A stretch of 64,000 bases of DNA from the NCBI GenBank assembly GCA_013420905.1, contig JAAXNY010000016.1, positions 1 through 64,000 on the forward strand. The letters are read 5' to 3'. The notes beneath the pieces were generated by a model, which saw only the letters and a program-made list of their open reading frames with translations, was not told where the DNA came from and did not search any database. The DNA is from Collybia mongolica (taxonomy: Eukaryota; Basidiomycota; Agaricomycetes; Agaricales; Clitocybaceae). This document shows, piece after piece, positions 1 to 10,129 of the stretch. The stretch's first letter is position 1, and every line of letters starts with the position of its first letter. The translations under genes were made by a program, and so were the position numbers.

Positions 1-3000
1 CCTGGTTTGAAATCATAGTCTCTGATGGTCGCGCTGTGATCCTTCTCATACTGTAATAGTCTCCTTCGTTTTTCTATATTGATACGTTTCCTCATATCGG
101 CCACATGCTGGATGTGCTTAGCTAGAGCCTGCGCTCTAAACCCAATGAGTTCCTCTGTAGTCAATATTTTTCCTGGTAACTTTACTAACCAAGTGGCTTC
201 AATAATATCTAACGGTAAGGTTGGGTGCGCGCCCGTAATCATAAAATAGGGGGAGCAACCCGTCCCTTTCCGTATAGTAATTCTGTCAGCCCACATTACA
301 TGGTGGAAGAAGTAGTACCACTTCTTTACATCACCACCTGTAGCTTTGAAGACAGCTTGACGCACATCCCAATGTGCGCGCTCGGCGATCCCATTTCCTT
401 TGGAATTGTATGGTGATATACTTATTCCTGTAATACCATACTTGGATTCCAGCCACGCTTTGGCTGCGACAAAGGCAGGACCATTATCCGTTACAATTTC
501 CGTTAGGGAACCCCATCTACAAATTACTTCTTCGAACAGCCACCTTCCCAAGGTCTTGCCATCCTCAGATTTGAGGGGCGCGCCTTCCATCCACGAAGAC
601 AGCGCACATCTTCCTTGGACAATGTATTTATAGCCATTAGACGATGGGCTCATATACATGGTGTCCGCATGCAATACTTGGAATATAGACGGCGTGTGGG
701 TTATGACAGGAGGGATTCTCAACAAAGTTAAGAGCCTTGTCTGACAGATGTGACATGACTTCACATACCATGATACATCGCGTTCCATTTCTGGCCACCA
801 AAATCTTTTATCTATTAAGGATTTTGTTGCATAGAAACCCCTATGTCCAACAGAATCGTGAGACGCCTTCATCATATATGTTCGGTGATTTTTATCAACA
901 ACAAGCTGGTGTGCGCTATCGATACTTTTCCTATACATCCTGCCTTCTGGATCCAAAAAGAAATTAGACGCCTGCCTTGCAAACTTTAGGTAGGCGCGAT
1001 CTGTCATTCCTTTTGGTCTCTTTTGTGGTCTTTTTAACCATTCTTTTATTAAAGGTAGGTTTTTATCCTGTTCCTGCGCCGTAGGTGTTCGTTTAGACTC
1101 GTCATATACTTCCCTTACATTAGGGTCATATTTAAACTTTTCATCGGGTATGACAGTAGTATTTACAAGTTGCTTTAGATAAGCTTCTCTTTGAATACCG
1201 AACCGTCCTAAACCTAAGTGCTGTTTTACTTCTCCAATAAATGCTGCTTCACCAGCCCAGGCATTGTTTACTTCAATTTCAAAATCAGAGATTTCCTTCG
1301 CAAGTTGGAATAAATATCCGCCGCGCGTGTCGATCTCCTCTTTAAAATCTGACAGCTCCAAAGGGTCATCCAATCCTTCCGTTGGGTTGATAAACCTTAA
1401 AGGACCTGAGGGTTCGTCGTAACCATCGTCTGGGTCCGGGTAGACAGGATCCCCTAGCCGCGCGTCTCGTCTTGACAGACCATCCGGGCCAAAGCCTTTA
1501 CCAGCTTTATGAACCAGAGTAAAGTGGAACATAAGTATCCTATCAATCCACCTATTTACCGTTGCATTAGGTCCTAGACTTGGGTTTGATAACATCCCCT
1601 TAATGTACTTTGCATCCGTTTCCACTACCAAATTTCGTACTCCAATAAACCAATAATAACATGCCATTAGAACTCTCATCAATCCGAATAGCTCTCGTTT
1701 GGGTTGTGAGAAACGCGCTTCGCGCTCATTCAGAGTTATCGAGTCAAATCTAGCATAGTGCTTTCTTCCAGGTATATCAGGGTCTTCCTGATAGATATAG
1801 TAGCCTACGGCTTTCCATGACGTATCTACTGACAATACCACTGGCGTATTCCAGGTGTAATTAATTGGACGGAGCGCGGGGCTATTTTTAAGTGCGTCTA
1901 ACAATAGCTGCTGCGCTTCTTCTTGCTCAGGCCCCCATATCCAAGGTTCACTACTTCTAGTTAACTTTTGAATTGGTTGGCCTATACGGGCGAAGTCTTT
2001 AATGAAATTCCTGCATACACCAATAGTTCCCATGTAAGCGCGTACTTCACTGACATCTTTGCATGGTCCCCATCTTTCAACTACACCGATTCTATCTGTA
2101 GTAGGTTTTCGTCCTTCATAGGTACATCTATGTCCTACCACTAGAATTTCACTTGCACATAACATAGACTTATATCCTGAAAATGTTCCTCCAGAATACT
2201 TCATTCTCTGTACTACGCGATTTACATTTTGCATATGTTCCCAGAAGAAGCGCCTAACACCTGGAGCACCAGGTAGCTCTTCTTCTGTTCCGTCTGGCAG
2301 TTCGTAGCGCGTTGCTGGACCGCGCACGGGTACATCATCAATGTAGGGTATTGTGACATGTGGTACCTCATCCTGTAGGATGTATGTGACATCATCATGA
2401 AATATTGGAACTGAATTCGTCCATCCCATAGGAAGTGTTACTAGTCTCAGTGCGCCAAACGGTGTTTGGAACGTGGTTAGATCGCGCGAGGTTTCTGCCA
2501 AAGGCCTCTCATCGTATCCTACATATAGATCCATCATTCCGCCACAAGCGCGCCCTGCGAAGTGTTCTGCTAGTTCTTCGGTAGCGGGTGGTAAGCCCGA
2601 GTGCGCTATTGTGACTGCATTCAGCGGTTCTAGACTATGTACAATTCTAAGCTTCTTTCCTGGGCCTTTCTTTAATACGGTAAACCATCTAGACCTATAT
2701 GATGAATTGGATCTCTCATAGACTCCTGCATCAATTTTAGTTTTGATGATTTTACAAACATCTTCATAGATCCCTGGTGGGATTCTAATGTTCCTTTCTG
2801 TCCACGGCGTATGTGGGACTACTGGTATCTCGACGGGAGGAAAATATTCCTTCTTAAAGCTACCGCGCTCACTATCATTCCAAGCAAAACCATCATTATG
2901 TTTGCACATAAAGTCGTGGATTATATCCATCTCTTTAGGTTTTAAGAAGCTCTCTTCTTCGTGTACCCTTTGGAATTCTGCGCGCCTTTCCTCAGTATAC

Positions 3001-3590
3001 CTTCCAGTTGGTTTAAACGGAGGTGGGTTAGGCGTTAGAACTGGTAGGGCCGCTAAAGGGTCACCCTTTATATCTCTGATAATTCTAAATTTATCAGGCA
3101 GGTCCGCCAGTGTTGGTTTTGTTTTCAAATGTACTGGTTTATACTTCTTTCCTACTAGCTGATCCATGGGCTCAATATTACACTTTTCACTTGTTGCAGT
3201 TCCAAGACCGCGCTCGTTGGTGCCAATTTGCCACTGCTTTAATTTACTTAAAGCTTTATCGATCATGGGCTGTTCTTGAGCGTATGTCATAGGTCTGGTG
3301 GGTGTACTTGCTGGGTCGCTGCTGTTCTGCTCGTAGTTTATTACTGGTCCATCGCGCTCATCTACGGAAGCCAAGTACGTGGCTAGTAATTTGTGTTCAG
3401 GTACTGTACTATTCATGTTCACATCACTTCTAGACAAAAAGACATCTCTAAGTTCTTTGTGACCAAAATTCCGTTTATCAGTAGGGTGTCTATAACCCGT
3501 TATAATAAAGTTTCCATTCTCATCTTCAGCAATTTCTACGGCTAGCTCTCCTTGATCACTTTGGATTAATTCATTGAAGGCCGAAAATCC
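1..3590 (-). CDS. pol: G1 Pol polyprotein: reverse transcriptase, RNase H, integrase (runs off left edge)
   Basis: One uninterrupted minus-strand frame of about 1190 codons from the overlap with the protease frame to base 1, with no stop. Order: linker, reverse transcriptase (fingers around 2900-2700; catalytic Y-I-D-D at about 2350-2333), RNase H (S-V-D-T-S near 1840, A-K-Y-I-K-G-M near 1610), integrase zinc finger of H-H-C-C type (S-H-D-S-V-G-H near 850, C-H-I-C-Q near 750) and DDE core (H-A-D-T-M about 670, V-T-D-N-G about 490, G-I-A-E-R about 390). It ends at the motif D-Y-D-F-K-P-G, seen near the integrase C-terminus in the relative C. There is no good ATG at the start; the frame overlaps the protease frame in -1 register, so a Pro-Pol fusion by frameshifting is the likely route of expression. 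Enzyme assignments rest on family motifs; activity is inferred from the intact frame. Confidence 0.9.
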
Positions 3591-4759
3591 TGCTCCGGTT
3601 GTCTTTTCAACAGCTTAGGCGGTGATCCCTTTGCATGGGTAGGGATAGTACACCTTCGTCCCGTGTTAGGGTCCATGATAGTGACTACTTGTCCCCCGTC
3701 CCGAGCATTTTTGATCTGACTTTCCGTGAGTGTATCAAACGGTCTCCCGAGCAATACTTTGTATGCGGGTGAATTTATGATATGTACTTGGAGGTAGATG
3801 GCCATGTCATTAAACAAGAAAGGAACATTGCACACTAATCCCGCTGTTTTCTCAACTTGTTTATTAGCACTCTGCATGTGTATGACAACGTCCGGATCCC
3901 ATGAAATATCTAAGTCTAAAGCCGTTTGTTTAGCCATTGATACTATTTGGGATCCCCCATCTAATAAAGATTCCTCCGTTCCTACCCCATTTATTACTGG
4001 ATATACTGCGCGCAAAGAGGCCGATTCTTTTGCTACATACAACTGTTTGGGCTCTTCCCCAGCTGGTAAAGATTCTAAATACTGTAGGACTGGGTCTCCG
4101 CATATTATAGATCCCTTAGGTATTCCGCCGCGGTCATACTCCGAGATGAAGAAAGACTGGAATGGGATTGACTCTACTGGTAGCGCGTCATGCCGTAAGT
4201 AGTTATCATCAAGTTCCCAGTCCCCTCCAAAGGGTAAGACGTCTTCCTCATCTATTCCGTTTATTTGCAAGTTAGCGTCCCTTTGGGTGAGGGACTTACG
4301 TCTGGCAGTTACAATATTCTTTATCCCATCTCTAATGGTTTTTGACGAGCCCATTAACTCTCCCGTGGTCAATGTGATAGGGTTGTCTAACACTTTAGCA
4401 ATTATATCGCCACCTTTTAATTTTACTTCTATTGGGGACTTAGTTTCATAAGTCGGACTGCGCTTAGTGTTAAAATTAGGTAGCGGATCAACTGGTTCAG
4501 GGTTGCGTTCCGTTCTCCGGGGTATGTATGGTACCACGGGCACATCGATGTAGGGTAATTCTTTTCGTACTGGAGACTTTACTGATGGTTCAACAAATTT
4601 TACTTTCTTTTTCCTAGGAGACGGCGCTACCAACTCCTCCTCGCTACTATCCGAATTGTTACTTTCTTGACGACTATTTCTGTTTTTATTTCGGTCCTCT
4701 GGCTGTCTCTTGGAACACGACCTAGTCGTAGGTCTAGCGTGTTCCTTAGCCTCCTTCAT
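3566..4759 (-). CDS. G1 aspartic protease domain (Pro frame)
   Basis: 397 codons from the first ATG, separate from gag and pol. The N-terminal 100 residues are basic and low-complexity; the C-terminal 180 form a retropepsin-like fold signature: L-L-D-G-G-S-Q-I-V, then a hydrophobic strand, then V-L-L-G-R-P-F-D (flap/ILGR-like motif) at about 340. The catalytic triad motif, usually D-[ST]-G, reads D-G-G. The ATG lies five bases after the gag TAG, but the frame is open upstream across the gag end in -1 register with a slippery heptamer at 4771-4777, so entry by frameshift rather than re-initiation is as likely. It overlaps pol at its 3' end. Confidence 0.75.
   Translation of the reverse strand: MKEAKEHARPTTRSCSKRQPEDRNKNRNSRQESNNSDSSEEELVAPSPRKKKVKFVEPSVKSPVRKELPYIDVPVVPYIPRRTERNPEPVDPLPNFNTKRSPTYETKSPIEVKLKGGDIIAKVLDNPITLTTGELMGSSKTIRDGIKNIVTARRKSLTQRDANLQINGIDEEDVLPFGGDWELDDNYLRHDALPVESIPFQSFFISEYDRGGIPKGSIICGDPVLQYLESLPAGEEPKQLYVAKESASLRAVYPVINGVGTEESLLDGGSQIVSMAKQTALDLDISWDPDVVIHMQSANKQVEKTAGLVCNVPFLFNDMAIYLQVHIINSPAYKVLLGRPFDTLTESQIKNARDGGQVVTIMDPNTGRRCTIPTHAKGSPPKLLKRQPEQDFRPSMN
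3584..3590 (-). promoter_or_regulatory. Putative -1 ribosomal frameshift heptamer, protease to pol (G1)
   Basis: On the minus strand the protease frame reads G GAT TTT (GGATTTT) eight codons before its TAA (3568-3566). A -1 slip gives GGA TTT and continues in the open pol frame. In the -1 frame the nearest upstream stop is at about 3612-3614, so the heptamer lies inside the short overlap window. GGAUUUU is a known plant-virus -1 slippery site. No strong downstream stem is obvious by eye. Confidence 0.6.
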
Positions 4760-4764
4760 CGGAC

Positions 4765-6330
4765 CTAATTGAAACCCGACTCTTTAACCTTGTTTTGGTT
4801 ATTGAGTTCTGCTACCTGCCCTAATAAAGTACTCATTTGTGCTTGTAAGGCTGCTATGTCAGGATTCGGCGCGCTCTTTGCCGTAGGATTATAGTTATTA
4901 TTTATATATTCCTGTTTCTGCATCTGAGGCGGTACTGGCAACGCAGTTTGCGCGCTCTGTTGTCCTAACATTTGTTGCGCTTGAAATTGTGCCATTTGTG
5001 CCATTATGGCTTTCAAGGTTCCAATGTCGTTACTATTGTCTACTGCATTATGTGACTGCATAACGGACAATACTCCTGGAGCGGGTCCTTCCGTGACATC
5101 TCCGTAATAAAGGGCCGCTACCTTCTTTGAATGGAAGTGTTCCACTTTATCTTTCAATGATACCGTTTCTGGTTCTCTTGGAATATATGATCCGTCTGGT
5201 AAGCATACTCCTCCATTTGCGTTGGTTTTTATTTTCCCTTCCTCAAAATGTTTCTGTTTCTCGGGACAGGCCATTATGAAGTGTCCGGGTGTAAAACAGT
5301 AGTGACATTTATACGCATTTGGTCTTTGCGGTTGTCCTTCTTTAGGCTTTCCGTACTGATTCTGATACTGATGCTGCTGGAGTGCGCTATTTGTGGCATG
5401 GTTCTGAACAGTTGCTTGTTGAAGCGCTTTCATTACATCCTTGAATCCACTCCTCGTATTCTTCTCATTTACTTGGAGACGGTCTAACAAATTAACTATT
5501 TGTTGTTTTATTTCATCCATCTCTACTTTGATTTTGGGCGCTGCTGTTGCTGTTACGGACATTATAAACGATCTATTCGTGTCTGGAATATTCATGTTGG
5601 CTACACCTTCAGAAATGCTGATTGCAGTTGCTATAACTTCCTCCAGATCGTACTGATCCCCTTTTCGTCACGCGAGTGCGGCAGCTTCGGCAATAGTATT
5701 AGGATCTGCTCGGTTGTTTGTAGCAACGGCTTGTCCTGCCTGTGTAGCATTAGACTGATTATTCCCTAGCAGGGTTAGCCTTCCTTGTACTTGGGATCTG
5801 AAGACTTCGTCTAGACATCCCAAGAACTTGGTAACTAATTCTCGGTTAGAGATAATAGGTGGCCTAACTCCCAAGAGTTTAATAGATTCTGCTTTGAATT
5901 CACGCTTCAGCTTTTTCAGCGCGGCCTCATCGGTTACTCCAATACGTGGGTTGGCGCGACACACTGCCTCTAACTTGGCTACTGATCCTTCTACTTGATC
6001 GAGTGCTTCCGGATAACTAGAGATCAACTCTGTCTTGAAATCCGTCCAAGTGCCTGTCTTATAGTGGTACTAGTAGTCGATATGTTTCCTAAGGGCTCTG
6101 GAGTTCTAAATACTTGCCTTGGTCCTGAAGATCCAAAGGCTGGTTGTGAAGATCCTCGTGTGCGCGCTCGCCTAGGAGGTGGTAACGACTCTGTTACTCC
6201 AGCATTTTGCGAATTTTTAGTCTGCCACGTTTTTGTAGCTACTTGTCTTGCAAGTGGCTGATTAGTTAGTCTGTTTGACGAGCTGGCTTGTGGGCGTGGC
6301 TCTTGAGACAGATTGACTAAACTTTCTCCG
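4765..6330 (-). pseudogene. gag: G1 gag (nucleocapsid), broken
   Basis: Two blocks share one frame: 6027-5671 and 5667-4765. They are separated by a single TGA at 5670-5668 in the context GCG-TGA-CGA, readable as a CGA codon changed by a C-to-T at CpG. The second block holds one CCHC zinc knuckle (C-x2-C-x4-H-x4-C, starting C-H-Y-C) and a Q/N-rich tail. Further upstream (about 6330-6070) a Pro/Ser/Gln-rich N-terminal stretch is open in another frame, and the usual helical gag core between them is missing, so an internal deletion with frame change near 6065 is likely. No in-frame ATG is seen upstream. Gag from this copy would not be full length, unlike its open pro and pol. Confidence 0.7.
4771..4777 (-). 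promoter_or_regulatory. Putative -1 ribosomal frameshift heptamer, gag to protease (G1)
   Basis: On the minus strand gag ends TCG GGT TTC AAT TAG; the heptamer G GGT TTC (GGGTTTC) fits X XXY YYZ exactly, one sense codon before the stop. A -1 slip reads GGG TTT CAA TTA GGT CCG ATG and enters the protease frame without a stop. With the 3584-3590 site this gives three reading frames in series. Confidence 0.65.
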
Positions 6331-6420
6331 CTCTACTTCAATTTGTAGACGACGTTACTCGTCTTGGTATAATATTTTTCAAAGAAAGATGCTCTCTTTA
6401 GACTATTCAAAAACTCTGAA

Positions 6421-6438
6421 CCCTCGCGGTGGGCTCCA
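6421..6438 (-). other. Primer-binding site of G1
   Basis: On the minus strand TGGAGCCCACCGCGAGGG follows the LTR after a 2-base spacer. It starts with TGG, as needed to pair with a tRNA CCA end, and the identical 18 bases occur three bases after the LTR of element C (18298-18315). The tRNA would end GGTGGGCTCCA; I did not find that tRNA in this window. Confidence 0.8.
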
Positions 6439-6440
6439 GA

Positions 6441-7656
6441 TGAAAGGGGGCTCCTGGGCTATAAGTGCGCTGATGCTATGAAATGTAATCTCTCTCACAC
6501 ACACACCAAACCTAACAATCAACACACGAACAGTAGGAATCGCCTGTTTTGAGTTCGGGTTCAAGTGCTTAGAAGCACTAAGCTTTGAATAGTACTAGCC
6601 AAAGCCCTTTCCAATGATCTCTCGACGGGTTTGATTTAGACAAAAGCTTCAACACAGGTTCAAAAACCTGCTAGGTATATTTATAATATCTCTCGATCCA
6701 ATAGACTGAGTACCAAGTGTACGTTCAATTATTAGTGATCCCAAGCGGATCTATAAGTCCAAGCGACTTATCAAACAATACAGTGCCAAGTGCACTAAGG
6801 CCAAGTGCCTAGTAATTCCAACGGACAATACGGTACTAAGTTCCAAGTGAACTAAGTTTCTTTAATTCTGTGGTTCTCCAATCAATTCCAATCAAGACAC
6901 GTTGAAGCAATCTGATCCTTAATTCGGGCATGCAATAGTGTTTTAACAAATGTGATTTGTATACTCTATAGTCGCGCGAAGTGGGGGCAAGATTCCTTAC
7001 CTTAGTGCTACTCATCTACAGTCTATTTATAATGTACAAACTAAATATCATACGGAATTGTAAATTTTACACGGAACCGTGCTCCCGCGCGCCAAGGATC
7101 TGTATTCAATACCGACGCGTCTACTACAGCTTGGTGCGCGCGCCACGCGTGCCAATTATGTCGTTTACTGGTTACTTATCAAATATTGAAAGAGCGGGCT
7201 AAACTCTTATCAAGTCCCGACCGCGCGCTTTGTTATTTAAAACAGCGCGGCACTGTCGTTTACTCCCCCTGATTGTCCCAGTTGTTATTCACGGTGTCCT
7301 GTCGCTTCTGGTAGTTAACACCAAGTACCCCTGACTAGGATCGGGTTGTGCAAGTCCCGAATTTACAATTACTTCTCCTATTAATGATGATCCCCGGACT
7401 AATGATATCATACTACAACGGTTACTTATGAACTAAGACACCGAGGTTGTAACCGGGCATGGTGAATAGGACTAATAATAGACCATACTCATAGTCCTCT
7501 GTACTGATAGTGTATTATCCATTAGACTAGTTCACTCTGATTAGCCGTCTTGGAGCTCGACTCTAATCCTTTATTACCGCTTACTTGGTTATTAGAAATG
7601 ACACTAATAGCCTTACTTGTCGACTTTATAAGTGCAAACAATTTCGGGCCCTATCA
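6441..7656 (-). repeat. 5' LTR of G1 (1216 bases)
   Basis: Bounded on the element strand by TGATAGGG at 7656 and by the complement of TGAAAGGG at 6441: 7 of 8 terminal inverted bases match, with TG..CA ends. The inner end abuts the primer-binding site; the outer end abuts chromovirus gag sequence. Only one copy is in the window, so the boundaries rest on these signals rather than an LTR pair. No gene is seen inside. Confidence 0.75.
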
Positions 7657-8688
7657 CCGCGTGTTGTAGCGGAGGGGGCAGTCCTTCCGGAAATGGCCCA
7701 GCTGCTTACATCGGTGGCAGGTCTCGATGTTTGTTCGAGCCCTCCGCATCGCATCTACATCCATCGGAACCGGTGGAGGGAGAGCAGGGGGCGGCGGAGG
7801 TGGTGGTGGCGCCATCCGTTGCAGCGTCGGGGCTGAGAAGTGCGGCGGTGCGCGAAACGCCGAGGTAGTGCGTGCAGGAGGTGCGCGAGCCGCCGGTTTA
7901 GTGCTCAGGAAGGCCTCGTTGGTGAGGCGGTTTTCATCGCACTTCATCGCCGCTACATACCACTGTTCCGGCTGATCGTCTGCTGGTCGTCCCACTGCCA
8001 TTGTCGCGATCTGCGACTGAATCTCCCCGCTCAGTCCCTTCCGGTACTTCACCACAATCGTCAACCCCTCCTTGTATCCCGACTTGTCGATGAGATCCCT
8101 GAACTCATCCGTGTAGTCGTCCACCGATCGCGATCCTTGGTGGTAGCTGCTCGTTTCCAACCTCGTAATCACCCGCTGCGCTTTGCTCTGCACGAAGAAG
8201 TTGACCGCGAAGTCGGCGTGGAATAGGGCCCATGTCGCGTACTTCGGGTTCCCGGTAGCGGTCTGGTATCGCATGGCCCGGTCCACGAACAGATACGCTC
8301 GGCCTTTCTTCATGAAGGTGTACGCCCACCGTACCTGCGTCACTTCATCCGCGAACTGGTGTGGTACAAGATTTATATACAGTTCGCATGCGTTAATGAA
8401 CGCACGCCCTCGTTCGCGCAATCCGTCGAAGTCATCAGGAAGCAATGGCCGGAGTGCCGAAGGTCGTCCCGAATTAACGTGGGTCGTGGGGGGAGGTGTT
8501 GATACATTATTTACAGGGGCGCTGGGTGCAGGGGTATTGACCGGGGGTGGGGGAGCCGCGGTTTGGAGCGCGATCAGTGCGTTGATGCTGTCGGTGAGCT
8601 TCTTAAGCTGCTTGGCTTGTTCCTCCGCCTTCCTATTGAGATCTCCTACGTCTCGTTCGATGTTATCCATCCTCGTTTTGGCGTCCAT
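7657..8688 (-). pseudogene. gag: Chromovirus gag, copy A, cut by the G1 insertion
   Basis: Open from the ATG at 8688 to the G1 junction: coiled-coil N-terminus, Pro/Ala linker, capsid-like helical domain, proline run, then the start of a CCHC knuckle (C-H-R-C-x4-H-x4-C) and a last matched codon close to 7657. It differs from copy B by a few residues only. Because G1 interrupts it, the last residues of this frame come from G1 LTR sequence. The same frame is open a little upstream of the ATG without another ATG. Confidence 0.85.
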
Positions 8689-8848
8689 CGGCCGGAGTAG
8701 GAGTTCCACTTCTAGTTCGGAGGAGGGTGGAGAGGGCGATTCTCGCGCGGTCTTGACGGATTCTGTATCGGAGCTGACAGTTTCTGCCGATCGGAATTTG
8801 GCAATGGCTGCGGTGAGGTCGCGGTCTCTGCTGGTGAGAGACTTCTAC

Positions 8849-9265
8849 TGTAAGGGCAACTCCGGCGGAGTGCGCGCGAACTTAGTAGAGCGGGCCGACG
8901 CTGGTGGAGGGGATCCTAAGAGATGTATTCACTTGTACGACATATGTACTACTCACCTGGTGGAGGGGATCCTAAGAGAATTCTCTGAGGAGCCTCCATC
9001 AGGGGGGGTGTGCTATATACCTAGTACTACATTAAATACATGTTCCCGGTGCGGTACGACGACACGCGTTGGGCTAGCGAAGGTCACGTGACCGTGCCCT
9101 TGATAGTCCGAACAAGTGCGAAGTCCAGCGGTGAACTGCGCGCGAAGTAGAGAGTGGGGGTGCGTGTAGGCGTAGGTAATGAACGTGCGATGTAGTGAAT
9201 GTAATTGAGTGAGCGTGAAGTAAGCTAGATCGGCGAAGTAAGGCGGAAATGGAGTTCCCCTTACA
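8849..9265 (-). repeat. 5' LTR of chromovirus copy A (417 bases)
   Basis: TGTAAGGG..CCCTTACA inverted ends. By eye it differs from B's 3' LTR (17032-17448) at only three positions, all CpG transitions on the A side, whereas B's own 5' LTR is 423 bases and differs at ten or more places. This pairing supports the inversion described in the findings. Confidence 0.92.
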
Positions 9266-9347
9266 CTCGGTAGTGGGGATTTCCTAGGTCATGGTGCAGT
9301 TAAGGAAAAGGCCGTTTGACATGCATGGAGCGAGGCCATGCTTGTCA
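9266..9347 (-). repeat. First 82 bases of the element C 5' LTR, inverted away from the rest
   Basis: Reverse complement starts TGACAAGCATGG at 9347, exactly as C's 3' LTR at 25918, and runs to CCGAG at 9266. The rest of this LTR continues at 17449 with the same CCGAG. In the intact 3' LTR CCGAG is present once (about 25993), which is the empty site. Confidence 0.92.
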
Positions 9348-9945
9348 CCGTCGCCTCTCGGTTTGATCCAAACACCATCCACGGCGACCCACCACCGTCT
9401 CGGACACCTCAGCAAGCGGAACGAGAGCCCCAGCGGCTCTCGTTCCCCCGTTTTTCTCTTTTGCAGCGCATTTCCTGCCCCCTCGCCTTCACCCTCACTC
9501 ACCCCATCCGTCGCCTCTTGTTTCCATCCAAACATCATCCATGGTGACCCACCACCATCTTGGATGCCTCAGCAAGCGGAACGAGAGCCCCAGCGGCTCT
9601 CATTCCCCCGTTTTTCTCTTTTGCAGCGCATTTCCCGCCCCCTGGCCTTCACCCTCACTCCACCCCATCTGTTGCCTCTTGTTTCCATCCAAACATCATC
9701 CACGGTGACCCACCGCCGTCTTGGATGCCTCAGCAAGCGGAATGAGAGCCCCAGCGGCTCTCGTTCACCCGTTTTTCTCATTTGGAGTGCATTTCGTGCC
9801 CCATCGCCCTCACCCTCACTCACCTTCTTCCGTCCCCTCTTGTTTCCATCCAAACACAATCCACGTCGCCCCACTGCTGTCCTGAATGCCCTGCGTGAGT
9901 GGAACAAGGGTTCTAGTCCTTGTTTCCTCTCTTTCACCTTTCGTC
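9348..9945 (-). repeat. Palindromic minisatellite, left half (about four 160-base units)
   Basis: Marker CCGTCGCCTC recurs at about 9348, 9508, 9669 and 9829, a period of 160-161 bases. Each unit holds a hairpin; the first has arms 9418-9429 and 9435-9446, 12 of 12 complementary with a 5-base loop. The same units continue, in the opposite orientation, at 26843-27440. Open frames through it are by-products of a period not divisible by three. Confidence 0.88.
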
Positions 9946-10129
9946 TCTAACGTGTTTGTTCTTATATGTTATCGTAACGTACCCTTTCTATAAGTATTGC
10001 TGGTCTCCTGTTCCATCTACCTCTCCCCTTGACCAGCATATTTCTCAGTATAACAAGCTCAACAATACATTCAGTTTGCATGGGTTCCAAGCATGATAAA
10101 CAACAATTGCATAGAGTATCGTAGACCCT

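Larger units (their letters stand above)
1..7656 (-). mobile_element. Ty3/Gypsy LTR retrotransposon G1, 5' part (3' end off window)
   Basis: Element on the minus strand, order from its 5' end: LTR (7656-6441), primer-binding site (6438-6421), gag (about 6330-4765), protease frame (to 3566), pol (from about 3590 to beyond base 1). There is no chromodomain in the visible part, and the RT active site reads Y-I-D-D-V-P, as in the related element C further right. The right end at 7656/7657 cuts directly into the gag gene of a chromovirus copy, so G1 is the younger insertion; the five bases at 7657-7661 (CCGCG) should be its target duplication. The 3' LTR is outside the window, so age cannot be judged from LTR divergence. 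Confidence 0.9.
7657..9265 (-). mobile_element. Chromovirus copy A, 5' part, disrupted by G1
   Basis: Minus-strand copy nearly identical to copy B (11314-17448): 5' LTR (9265-8849), leader and most of gag. Homology to B stops at 7657, where the G1 LTR begins, so the rest (pol, 3' LTR) should lie beyond G1 to the left. The outer flank 9266-9270 (CTCGG, complement CCGAG) does not match the flank of B's 5' LTR but matches that of B's 3' LTR. Confidence 0.92.

Noticed and set aside
225..3292. Six plus-strand open frames of 60-124 codons
   Set aside because: All are antisense to the continuous minus-strand pol frame of G1, which has full RT/RNase H/integrase motifs.
8183..9091. 302-codon plus-strand frame (and its twin at 11596-12402 minus)
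   Set aside because: Antisense to chromovirus gag and LTR; GC-rich codon bias opens the reverse frame. No domain.
9348..9945. Array considered as CRISPR-like
   Set aside because: Units are near identical along their whole 160-base length, with no unique spacers, in a fungal genome.
9291..9950. 219-codon repetitive frame in the minisatellite
   Set aside because: Repeated peptides arise from the tandem unit; the period shifts frame and several frames look alike.
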